A DNA stretch of 64,000 bases from Bacteroidota bacterium. GTDB taxonomy: Bacteria; Bacteroidota; Ignavibacteria; Kryptoniales; JAKASW01. Made by a program: the position numbers and the translations under genes. Positions 18,956-27,757 of this stretch are shown here, in pieces; the stretch's first letter is position 1; every line of letters begins with the position of its first letter. A model generated the notes under the pieces. That model saw nothing but the letters and a program-made list of their open reading frames with translations, made no database searches and had not been told where the DNA came from. The DNA is taken from positions 1-64,000 of the forward strand of contig JAMCQL010000034.1 of the NCBI GenBank assembly GCA_023381615.1. The letters run 5' to 3'.

Positions 18956-19975
18956 TTACTTCAGATACTGAAATACTTGAACACGCTTGTTGCCTGAATC
19001 CACAACGTAGATGCGATCCTTCGAGTCGATGAAAATTCCCGAAGGAAGGAGAAAATTACCAAACTTGTTCCCTGAGCCTCCAAAAGCCATTAGAAGTTTT
19101 CCTTCCTGATCGAAGATTTGCACAACATCGAAAAGCGCGTCGACAACATAGATGTGCCCGTCATTGTCTAACGCGATTCCCTTGGGACGCGCAAAATCGC
19201 CGAATCCATTCCCTAACCGGCCAAACTTGTAAACGAATGTTCCATCAGCGCGGAGGACTTGAATCCGAAAATTCATCGCATCGACAACGTAAAATCTATC
19301 AGCAACAGCCTCACGTGTATCATTTCCGGCACAGAGATACACTGGAAAGTTAAACTCCCGATCTGCAGTGCCTCTCCCACCGATGCGAAACTTTTCATGC
19401 CCCTGTAAGTCAAAAACAATTATCTGGTTTGCTCCCGTATCTGTCACATAGAGCAATCCGCCGTATATCGATATTCCCGTGGGTCTCGTCAATCCATCCT
19501 TAATTGAAAATAGATAATTCCCCTTTTTATCAAACACCATTACTTCACCCAGTTCAGAGTCAGTTACATAAAACGTCTCATCGGGTGCTACGGCCAAACC
19601 GATAGGCGACTTAAGCAGGTGGACGTTCCCTCCTTTGATGAACTTATACTCTTTGCGTTCGAAGTCAAAAATGTGCACACCGTGGTCACCTATATCTGTT
19701 ACGTAGATGCGGCCGTCACTGTCGACGGCAACGCTCTGCGGTCTGACGAGAGAACCAACGTTATCCTCTGCACCCAGAATAAAATCTATAGCTTTCTTCC
19801 ACCAAGGTTTTTCTATACCGATATCCGCTTTGCTTGAAAACGCATAGAGGAACTCTATCCGCGGCTTTTCCGGGGGCAGCGGCCAGACAAGTTTTCTGCT
19901 CGACTTTTGCTGAGGCAAACCATCAGCATTGAAGAGACTCACAAACATCAAAGCAATCAAAAATGGCTTCATCAT
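18956..19975 (-). CDS. NHL-repeat (beta-propeller) protein
   Basis: 'PQSVAVDSDGRIYVTDIGDHGVHIFD...RPKGIALDNDGHIYVVDALFDVVQIFD...LPSGIFIDSKDRIYVVDSGNKRVQVF'. Confidence 0.9.
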   Translation of the reverse strand: MMKPFLIALMFVSLFNADGLPQQKSSRKLVWPLPPEKPRIEFLYAFSSKADIGIEKPWWKKAIDFILGAEDNVGSLVRPQSVAVDSDGRIYVTDIGDHGVHIFDFERKEYKFIKGGNVHLLKSPIGLAVAPDETFYVTDSELGEVMVFDKKGNYLFSIKDGLTRPTGISIYGGLLYVTDTGANQIIVFDLQGHEKFRIGGRGTADREFNFPVYLCAGNDTREAVADRFYVVDAMNFRIQVLRADGTFVYKFGRLGNGFGDFARPKGIALDNDGHIYVVDALFDVVQIFDQEGKLLMAFGGSGNKFGNFLLPSGIFIDSKDRIYVVDSGNKRVQVFQYLK

Positions 19976-21540
19976 GCAACCGTTTGCGCTGTTACTTCTA
20001 TCACTTTCATGAACCTCGAGCTCTCCACACCTGTAGGAATCCTCACCGTGAACGTCGTGCCCTTGTCAATCCCGCTTTCGAAAAAGATCTCGCCGTGATG
20101 CTGCTCGATTATCCTCTTCGTCACAGCTAAGCCGAGTCCGGTTCCGTTACGTTTTCCAAACGTAACAAAGGGATCGAATATCTTGTCGTGAATTTCCACC
20201 GGAATTCCGCAGCCCGTATCGCTTATCCTAAACACAATGTGTCCATCCTCTCGGTCTGTGACGAGCAAAATCTCGCCATCTTTAGAAATCGCGTCCTCAG
20301 CGTTGTTTATGATGTTGAACAATGCCCGCTCCAAACGGTTGTCGTCGAATCGCGCACTGCCTGCACATCCATGATGAACAATAAGGTGAATTTTCTTTGA
20401 GTCAAGTTGACGCACGGCAGCCGATGAGATCGAATTTACGAATTCCTCCACGTCATGAATTTCCAATTGGAGTCTTATCTCGCCGCGCGAGAAATCAAGT
20501 AGTTCTTGCGTCATTGTGCTCATTCGGTCCAGAGAATTGTGAGCGATGCTGAAAATTCTTGACAACCTCTCATCAGTTTGGTCGCAGGTCATTTGCAAAG
20601 ACTCAAGCGCCAACCGTGTCGTCGTTATTGGATTTCTAAGATCGTGAACTATGCTTCCCGCCATCTGTCCTATCGTCGAAAGCCGCTCTTTACGTATCAA
20701 TTCACTCTGGACCTGCTTCAACCGTTCCCGCATGTTGTTGAAAGAACGTGCGAGTTTACCAAGTTCATCCTTGTGTCCCCCTTCGTCAACAACAAAATCC
20801 AAATTCCCACTCCCCACAACTTCAGTCGCTTGGACGAGCCGCCTGACAGGCTTCAACACAAGGAACTTGAAATTAGTAACGCCGACTACTGAGCCGACAA
20901 TTGCGAATATGAGAAAAGCCCAGACAGAACGCGCCCAGTTTGCTCTCATAACTGAAGTTACGTTTGGGGTCGAGACATACATATGTACAACACCTATGAC
21001 TGCGCCAACGGGAACGTCATGGCATGATTGACATTTCTTTTCTGCCCGAAGTGAGACAAAGGCTTCGACGCTGTCGCCTTTGAAGAAACAGAGCGGCGCA
21101 GTTGAGGAAGTTGTTTTTATCTCATCTAACAAATGACCGTCAAGAATGTCTGCGCGCTGCAGCTGCTTGAGACGTTCAATATTTTCTGGACGAAGGAGAT
21201 TTGAATCTAGATGTAAATTCTGGAACTGAAATTGAAATTGGAGGTGCTTTACATTTCCAATATTCACCCCATGCTCTTCTGATCCTTGAGTAACATTAGG
21301 AATACCGGCAACCATATTATTATAAGAACGGGCTGTAACGAGATTGTACACTGCCATTGCTTGTGTTCTTGCAAAACTCTCTGTCAACTCAAGTACTTGG
21401 TTTCTTTCATGGGTATAATTGAGATATATGCTCAATGCAACCGCAATCAGAAACAGCGGCATGATTATCAGATAAAACTTTGCTAAGAGGTTCATATTAC
21501 TAAATGTCACTTTGGTGCTTGCTTTCTGCTTATTCATCAC
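19972..21540 (-). CDS. Membrane sensor histidine kinase with CXXCH in the extracytoplasmic sensor domain; HAMP, HisKA, HATPase
   Basis: 'EKKCQSCHDVPVGAVIGVVHMYVS' sensor; 'MAGSIVHDLRNPITTTRLALE'; 'DTGCGIP...FGKRNGTGLGLAVTKRIIEQHHG'. Confidence 0.92.
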   Translation of the reverse strand: MMNKQKASTKVTFSNMNLLAKFYLIIMPLFLIAVALSIYLNYTHERNQVLELTESFARTQAMAVYNLVTARSYNNMVAGIPNVTQGSEEHGVNIGNVKHLQFQFQFQNLHLDSNLLRPENIERLKQLQRADILDGHLLDEIKTTSSTAPLCFFKGDSVEAFVSLRAEKKCQSCHDVPVGAVIGVVHMYVSTPNVTSVMRANWARSVWAFLIFAIVGSVVGVTNFKFLVLKPVRRLVQATEVVGSGNLDFVVDEGGHKDELGKLARSFNNMRERLKQVQSELIRKERLSTIGQMAGSIVHDLRNPITTTRLALESLQMTCDQTDERLSRIFSIAHNSLDRMSTMTQELLDFSRGEIRLQLEIHDVEEFVNSISSAAVRQLDSKKIHLIVHHGCAGSARFDDNRLERALFNIINNAEDAISKDGEILLVTDREDGHIVFRISDTGCGIPVEIHDKIFDPFVTFGKRNGTGLGLAVTKRIIEQHHGEIFFESGIDKGTTFTVRIPTGVESSRFMKVIEVTAQTVA

Positions 21541-21546
21541 ATTTGG

Positions 21547-23319
21547 TCATTGAAAACTAAAAGAAAATAGTCGATGGACTTCAAGAATTACTCCTTGCGT
21601 TTGAAAACCCGCAATGGTACGCAACGTATATCTTGCGGTAAACGTAAAGGCATAAAATTGGTAGTTTGCAATTCCGTCAATTCCCAAAATAAGTAACTTT
21701 GTGACGTTATTGAACGATCTTTCGCCTCTTAATTGGAAAGTAAGATTTCGGATAAGTCCGGACTCTGAGATGTTGACGCTCGTCTGAGTTACCTTTTCAA
21801 GGTACCATGAAGATATCCAACTTTGATAATGTCGAATCTCAACGGCTGTAGTCGGTGTCAATCGGGTTATAATATTGCCGCCAACTCGCGTGACCGATAG
21901 CGGAGAAATAGTAGTGTAAGTAAGGTATTTTGAATCGCTGCGGGAAGCCTCAGCTCCGATAATAAATCTAGGAATTATGCTAGTGGTAGTTCTCAACATT
22001 ATATTATTCTGTACTATGTTTCCAAGACTATAAGTCGTCGCAAACGACGCATCGTTTCGAAGTATAATTTCCAAGCCTTTAATTGCAGGTGAGGTGCCAC
22101 CGATACTCAACTGCGATTGTTGAACAAATCTTCTTGGACTGAGAGAATACCTTTCAAAACCAAAACTTGTCGAAGCAGAGCCTGTTATTTCAGCAATCGA
22201 AGTCGGTTTGTTAAAATAAACCTGAGCGTTTCCTTCTCCCCTGTCAACTGTTGTTCCAACATCGCCGAGTTCGTTTTCCTGAACCAGATAAGACGCCCCG
22301 AATAATCCTTGAACATTGTTTGAGAAAGAGACATGCGTTTGCTCCACTATTGAATTCGCATTGCTCCTGTTTGTTAGAAAACCTTGATAGATACCTTGTG
22401 CGTTCTTCAACTTTAATTCATGTTGAACTTTATCACTCTCCTTGTAGGTCGTCCCAACCTCTGCGGTCATAATCGTTCCATAATCGCGAGATGAATAGAT
22501 GACGTTAGAATAAACTTCTGTTTGGTTTGACACCTTTGAGTTTCCATAAAACTGGAATTCGTTATTTGTTCGTCTTATCTGGGCGAACTCGAAAGAACCA
22601 CCCAAAGGGTTAGCCGATGATGGATAACCGGTCGGTATCTTCAGATCGGATTGAAACCGTGTCCCTGAATATTGAAATGAATATTGTGCCGTTCCCTTAC
22701 GGTTTGAATTGGATAATCTCAGAGAAAGTACATCGCTCCTATCGCTGGTTGGGAAAATGTCGCTGATCGCTCGATTGCCGCTGCGTTCGATTGATAAATC
22801 AACTTGTGGAATATATGCGTTTTTCTGCAGGCTCCACCGAAGTCCCATTGTTTCAACTTCATTTGAAGTTTGAATCATCGGAGCGGAAAGATTAGACATA
22901 TCTCCGGAACTCATGTTCTCGGATAAGGAACGCACTGCATAAAATTGAACAGGATAACCTGTCTTCTCCAGAAGGGATAGAGACACATTATAGTAGCCGA
23001 GATTGCGGTTCCGCAGGGATTGAGTAGACCCAAGCCATTTGTTTTTTGACGAAAAGTCAGTTAGGGACGTTTGGATGCTGAAGTTGAGAAGCTGTGGGTC
23101 GAGAGCAAATCCGTTTACGCCAAGTACATAAAATTGTCCGTAGGTTTGTAGATCAAGGCCGTCCTGGGCTTGGCGCGTATGATAAGAGGAGAAATTATTT
23201 CTTAAATCGAGCGAGATACTTTTGATTTGTCCTAATACTGCCGCTGTGGGTAGAAGACATACCACCAACGCAGAAGCAAATTTTCTTATCATCCATCTGT
23301 TCGTAGAGAGCCACTTCAT
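21547..23319 (-). CDS. Predicted outer-membrane beta-barrel protein (candidate porin partner of the cytochromes)
   Basis: Signal peptide; long beta-strand-like alternating sequence; ends in aromatic residues 'LFSFSFQ'. Confidence 0.7.
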   Translation of the reverse strand: MKWLSTNRWMIRKFASALVVCLLPTAAVLGQIKSISLDLRNNFSSYHTRQAQDGLDLQTYGQFYVLGVNGFALDPQLLNFSIQTSLTDFSSKNKWLGSTQSLRNRNLGYYNVSLSLLEKTGYPVQFYAVRSLSENMSSGDMSNLSAPMIQTSNEVETMGLRWSLQKNAYIPQVDLSIERSGNRAISDIFPTSDRSDVLSLRLSNSNRKGTAQYSFQYSGTRFQSDLKIPTGYPSSANPLGGSFEFAQIRRTNNEFQFYGNSKVSNQTEVYSNVIYSSRDYGTIMTAEVGTTYKESDKVQHELKLKNAQGIYQGFLTNRSNANSIVEQTHVSFSNNVQGLFGASYLVQENELGDVGTTVDRGEGNAQVYFNKPTSIAEITGSASTSFGFERYSLSPRRFVQQSQLSIGGTSPAIKGLEIILRNDASFATTYSLGNIVQNNIMLRTTTSIIPRFIIGAEASRSDSKYLTYTTISPLSVTRVGGNIITRLTPTTAVEIRHYQSWISSWYLEKVTQTSVNISESGLIRNLTFQLRGERSFNNVTKLLILGIDGIANYQFYAFTFTARYTLRTIAGFQTQGVILEVHRLFSFSFQ

Positions 23320-23377
23320 TTTTCAATACCTTGCAAAGAAAATGTCCAGCAACCGGCTTCATTCCACCTAAAGGTGG

Positions 23378-23405
23378 TGGAGGTTCGATCAATGCCGAAC
23401 CTCCA
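23378..23405 (-). other. Intercistronic perfect hairpin TGGAGGTTCG-N8-CGAACCTCCA
   Basis: 10-bp perfect stem, no following U-run on the minus strand. Confidence 0.75.
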
Positions 23406-23421
23406 CTCATTACGTTGAACA

Positions 23422-24111
23422 CTACTTGTTATGGCAGGTAAAGCACATCTGGCTTCCCGTATTTGCAACACGCAAAAACGTGGGATGGCCTGCGCCCGTC
23501 TTGTGCGGATCGTGACACGAGGTGCACTCCAGGGTAGCTGTTGCAACGGCACTGCCCTCGAGCGGGAGACTTATGCCGTTATAGCTTACGACAGCCTTCG
23601 TGCCTGACAATGCAGCTGTTCTCAAGCCGTTGTCACCGGATGTCACTTCGCTATTGTATGATGTTTGATACACGAAGCCCACCGGATGGTCGTTCGAAAG
23701 ATCTACGCCTATCGAATCCCAGCCGCTCATGTTACTGGCTGTCATAGTTGGCGCCGTGCCGACCCCCCTTCCTGGATTATTCAAAAGACTGTTGAACGCA
23801 ACGGTACCATCATGACAGCTCAAGCAATTTTTAGAAGCGTTGCCAGGCTGTCCAGGAGTCTGCTCCATGCTCGGGCTTGTATACACCGTGTATGTGGCTG
23901 CAGAGGCAGTTCTGTTCCACAGAACCGTGGTCGAAGACTGTGAGTGGGGGGTATGACAGAAGACGCAGACTTCATCCACGTTGGTGGATTTGATTGCCTG
24001 TCCGCCACTTGACGAAAGGTCGTGGTAGCTGTTTCTTATTTGCGCTGTTGAAATTTGTGCTGCAATAAGCACGCCCAGCAGCACAACTGCGGATTTGACG
24101 ATGTTTTTCAT
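23422..24111 (-). CDS. Tetraheme cytochrome c (start more likely 24111 than the ORF-track 24252)
   Basis: CVFCH, CLSCH, CTSCH, CFTCH; signal peptide MKNIVKSAVVLLGVLIAAQISTAQ. Confidence 0.88.
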   Translation of the reverse strand: MKNIVKSAVVLLGVLIAAQISTAQIRNSYHDLSSSGGQAIKSTNVDEVCVFCHTPHSQSSTTVLWNRTASAATYTVYTSPSMEQTPGQPGNASKNCLSCHDGTVAFNSLLNNPGRGVGTAPTMTASNMSGWDSIGVDLSNDHPVGFVYQTSYNSEVTSGDNGLRTAALSGTKAVVSYNGISLPLEGSAVATATLECTSCHDPHKTGAGHPTFLRVANTGSQMCFTCHNK

Positions 24112-24168
24112 TTTCACTTCTCCTAATTGTTTGTTCCAAAGAAAAATTTTCAACTTCATATTACATGG

Positions 24169-24184
24169 GACAATTGCTATGCCA
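24169..24184 (-). promoter_or_regulatory. Candidate sigma-54 promoter TGGCAT-N5-TTGTC
   Basis: Reverse complement of gacaattgctatgcca; upstream of tetraheme cytochrome start at 24111. Confidence 0.4.
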
Positions 24185-24336
24185 TAAGGAGCAGATTTAC
24201 CTATCGACAAAGTGATAAAACCGCCAAAAACACTGCAAGAAACAACAGACATCTGCCTACGAAATAATGCAGATTCACAGATCTTTCCCCCTCAGTGTAG
24301 ATTGGGTGGTATTACGCAGTTGCTGGGTTAAATGGC

Positions 24337-25377
24337 TCAGTTTCCCCCTAAGAACCTGAAAACCTCCACGCGGCTATTGAGCTGGTCAACTACATAGATG
24401 AAATCATGTTGGTCAATAAAGATTCCCGCCGGGAGATCGAATTCTCCAGGTCCCGATCCCGCTGTTCCAATGAAAAGGAGTATTTGCCCCTTATCGTCGA
24501 ATATCTGAAAATTGTCAAATGCTGCATCAACCACGTAGATGTGATTCTGAGAATCAACGGCAATCCCCTTTGGACGCGAAAATGAGCCCGGCCGATCTCC
24601 TAATGATCCAAATTTGTATAAGAATTTCCCGTTGAGATCAAATATCTGGACACGAAAATTCATTGTGTCCATAACATAGACTTTGCCATCACGCACAAAA
24701 ATGTTAGTGGGATAGTTAAATTCGCCATCACCGCCGCCACGTTTTCCAAAAGAGAACAGGAACTTACCTGAGCGGTCATAAACACGGACTTCGTGTTTCC
24801 CTGTGTCGACGACGTACAATCTTTTAGTCCCCTCGTCGTAAGCCAAACCGCTTGGAGAAACAAACTCATCTTTTGCCCCGATCGCCATTTTGAGATTTCC
24901 CTGAAGATCATATCCAAAAACGCGCTTGAGCCTGCTGTCGGACACAAAGACCATACTGTCACCTATGGTAATACCTGTCGGAAGCGATAGTTTCCCCTCG
25001 CCAGCGTCTCCTATCATTCTAACTTTTTTTTCAACCTTATCGAAAACGAATACCTGTCCTAATCCCGTATCGGTCACATAAACTCGTCCCATTGAATCAA
25101 CAGCTACACCATACGGTTTGAAAAGTCTATCTCGGCGGGATTGTCCCAGAAAAGCTGCGAGAAACGATTTAAAAAAGCTCGTTCCGAAATAGTTTCCGTC
25201 CCTAAGTATTTCAACAAACTCTATTCGCGGTTTTTCCGGCGGCGGTGGCCAGAAAAGCTCGGTTCTCTGAACCGATGCGGCGCATCCACCAAGAAACAAA
25301 ACAAAACTGAGCAATAGGAAGCTCTGGACCAATCTCACTGCAGTTTTCGTTGCTTTGAAATTCCTTACTTCATTCAT
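24337..25377 (-). CDS. NHL-repeat lipoprotein
   Basis: Lipobox 'LLSFVLFLGGCAASV'; NHL repeats 'FKPYGVAVDSMGRVYVTDTGLGQVFVFD'. Confidence 0.9.
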   Translation of the reverse strand: MNEVRNFKATKTAVRLVQSFLLLSFVLFLGGCAASVQRTELFWPPPPEKPRIEFVEILRDGNYFGTSFFKSFLAAFLGQSRRDRLFKPYGVAVDSMGRVYVTDTGLGQVFVFDKVEKKVRMIGDAGEGKLSLPTGITIGDSMVFVSDSRLKRVFGYDLQGNLKMAIGAKDEFVSPSGLAYDEGTKRLYVVDTGKHEVRVYDRSGKFLFSFGKRGGGDGEFNYPTNIFVRDGKVYVMDTMNFRVQIFDLNGKFLYKFGSLGDRPGSFSRPKGIAVDSQNHIYVVDAAFDNFQIFDDKGQILLFIGTAGSGPGEFDLPAGIFIDQHDFIYVVDQLNSRVEVFRFLGGN

Positions 25378-25803
25378 CCTTGAGTAATCCTTCTGATATA
25401 TAGTTTAAGACCTCTGAAAAACTTTTCAAACCGAGCAGGTTATCATACTGAACTTGTCCCGATATCTAAGACTGGCGAATAATCCTGGATTTGTCATTGA
25501 AGGAATGAAATTCCAAATGCCGCCTTGCGGCATGAGTTCTTTGCGTGTGGATGATAAACCTCTCCCTAACCCTCCTAATAGGAGAGGGAAGGGTGAGGTT
25601 TAAATCCCTGTCATATTTCCACTTATGTCCGATGAAACATTTCAATTGACAAATCTGGTGAATAATTGAGACGCTGAGCCGAAGGCTTCCCTTCGGGAAA
25701 ACGAGCCTGCACTGGAATCTGCCTCCGGCGGACAGTCCATGGTTCAGGGTGACAAAAAGGCGCTTTTTCAGGAGTCTCAGTCTCATCATGCGGCGGCGAA
25801 AGC

Positions 25804-26235
25804 TTACTCGCCTTTACGTTTGCGCCTAAGTATCTCATTAACAAGGACGACCAATTCTGACAGGTTGAATGGCTTATCAACAAAGTAGTCTATGCCGCTT
25901 TCCGTTGCACGGCGTCTGGATAACTCATCGCCATAAGCTGTTATCATCATAACAACACTTTTTGGAAAAAGCTGTTTCGACGCCGTGGCAATCTCAAAGC
26001 CATCATGTTGAGGAAGCTTCATATCAGTGATCACTAGATCAAACTTAGAAGAATTTAGCTTATCGAACGCCTGTTCAGCGCTCCGTACACTTGAAGCTCT
26101 GTAGCCCGCTTTCCTCAGACTATTTTCCAGTGACCAGCATATTAGCGGCTCATCGTCAACAATAAGAATATTGTAAACCGAACCGTTGAGCAAGGAGAGC
26201 CCGTGATTTCTGTTAGTTCTAACAGTTGCGATCAT
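25804..26235 (-). CDS. Response regulator receiver-domain protein
   Basis: 'NILIVDDEPLICWSLENSLRKAGY...DLVITDMKLPQHDG...DKPF'. Confidence 0.92.
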   Translation of the reverse strand: MIATVRTNRNHGLSLLNGSVYNILIVDDEPLICWSLENSLRKAGYRASSVRSAEQAFDKLNSSKFDLVITDMKLPQHDGFEIATASKQLFPKSVVMMITAYGDELSRRRATESGIDYFVDKPFNLSELVVLVNEILRRKRKGE

Positions 26236-26262
26236 CTTATTTTTGTTTATCAGGAAATAAAG

Positions 26263-26278
26263 TGCAAATTGAATGCCG
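26263..26278 (-). promoter_or_regulatory. Candidate sigma-54 promoter CGGCAT-N5-TTGCA
   Basis: Reverse complement of tgcaaattgaatgccg; exact GG-N10-GC spacing; upstream of the receiver-domain gene. Confidence 0.5.
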
Positions 26279-26374
26279 CCATAAGCTCATGTCATTTTTG
26301 AACAAAATCTATTGTTTTGAACGTTCCAATTAATCCCTGTATAAAAACTTATCAAGTATGCTGCGCCAATTGAC

Positions 26375-27751
26375 TCATTTCTTCTTCAACAGTCCATACT
26401 TTTTCATCCTGTAGCGGAGTGTGTCTCTGCCAACTTTCAAGAGTCGAGCGGCTTGAGATTGGTTGTAATTTGTCTTTTCCAATGCACGGATAAGGGTTTG
26501 CTTCTCGATCTCATACAGCGACAAAGCCACTCCTGCGTCTTCCGATTTGTCCGCTTCCTCAGCTTTTGGCAAGTTTCGGAGATGCCCAAGCTTAACATGA
26601 TGAGCAAAAATGAGATCGCCATCATCCAGCAGCACTGCTCGCTCCATGACGTTTCTTAACTCTCGCACATTGCCGGGCCAATGATATTGCAGGAAAAGGT
26701 CTCTGGTTTCATCCGAAAGTCCTTTGAAGTGTTTATGGAACATAGTATTGAACTCTTGAAGAAAGAAATTTGCAAGCAACAATACGTCATCACCTCGCTC
26801 CATCAAGGGCGGCAAATGAATGTTTGCAACGTTTAGTCGGTAATACAAATCGGTTCTAAATTTTCCCTCCGCTATTTTCGCTTCCAGCGGTTGATTTGTG
26901 GCAGCGATTATGCGCACGTCAACGGTGATGTCGGAATTCCCGCCTACTCGCCTGAAGGTCTTCTGCTCAAGGACGCGAAGTAATTTGGCTTGAAGCGCCG
27001 GCGTCATGTCGCCTATTTCATCGAGGAAGACAGTTCCACCGTCAGCCAGCTCAAATATTCCCTTCTTCTGTGCTTTTGCATCGGTAAAAGCCCCCTTCTC
27101 GTGTCCAAACAACTCACTTTCAATCAGAGTCTCGGTCAAGGCTGTGCAGTTTACGGTCATGAGAGGCTTACCCTCCCGGTCACTCAAGAAATATATCGCC
27201 CTTGCCACCAACTCTTTTCCGGTTCCGCTTTCACCTGTTATCAGGACAGTTGTAGTACTGCTCTTTGCGACCTTCTGAATTTGTTCAAACACTTTTTGCA
27301 TCACAGGTGAAGAACCGATCATACCACAAAAGCCGTATTGCTTTTCCTGCTCCCTGAGATAATGCGCAACCTGTCGTTTCAATCTGGTAGATTCAAGTGT
27401 CTTGTTAATAACAACTTTGAGTTCCTCTATGTTGACGGGTTTCGTAACGTAGTCGGATGCGCCTAACTTCATTGCCTGAACAGCAACGTCTGAACGATCA
27501 ACGGCTGTCACCATTATTACAGATACTTCATTTTTCTCTTTCCGCATTTCCTGCAGCACGTCGATCCCTGTTCCGTCAGGCAAACGCTGGTCCAATATGA
27601 TTAGATCCGGCTCTTTTTCTCTGACAAATGCAAGCGTTTGCTCAACCGTCTCAGCCTCCAGAACATCAAACCCTTCTCTGATCAACTCCTGTTTCAATGA
27701 CCATCGAATGAGTTTCTCATCGTCAGCTATTAAGATTGACTCGCCTCGCAT
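26375..27751 (-). CDS. Sigma-54-dependent NtrC-family response regulator
   Basis: Receiver + AAA+ 'GESGTGKELVARAIY...ESELFGHEKGAFTDA' + Fis-type HTH. Confidence 0.96.
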   Translation of the reverse strand: MRGESILIADDEKLIRWSLKQELIREGFDVLEAETVEQTLAFVREKEPDLIILDQRLPDGTGIDVLQEMRKEKNEVSVIMVTAVDRSDVAVQAMKLGASDYVTKPVNIEELKVVINKTLESTRLKRQVAHYLREQEKQYGFCGMIGSSPVMQKVFEQIQKVAKSSTTTVLITGESGTGKELVARAIYFLSDREGKPLMTVNCTALTETLIESELFGHEKGAFTDAKAQKKGIFELADGGTVFLDEIGDMTPALQAKLLRVLEQKTFRRVGGNSDITVDVRIIAATNQPLEAKIAEGKFRTDLYYRLNVANIHLPPLMERGDDVLLLANFFLQEFNTMFHKHFKGLSDETRDLFLQYHWPGNVRELRNVMERAVLLDDGDLIFAHHVKLGHLRNLPKAEEADKSEDAGVALSLYEIEKQTLIRALEKTNYNQSQAARLLKVGRDTLRYRMKKYGLLKKK

Positions 27752-27757
27752 ACTTAT

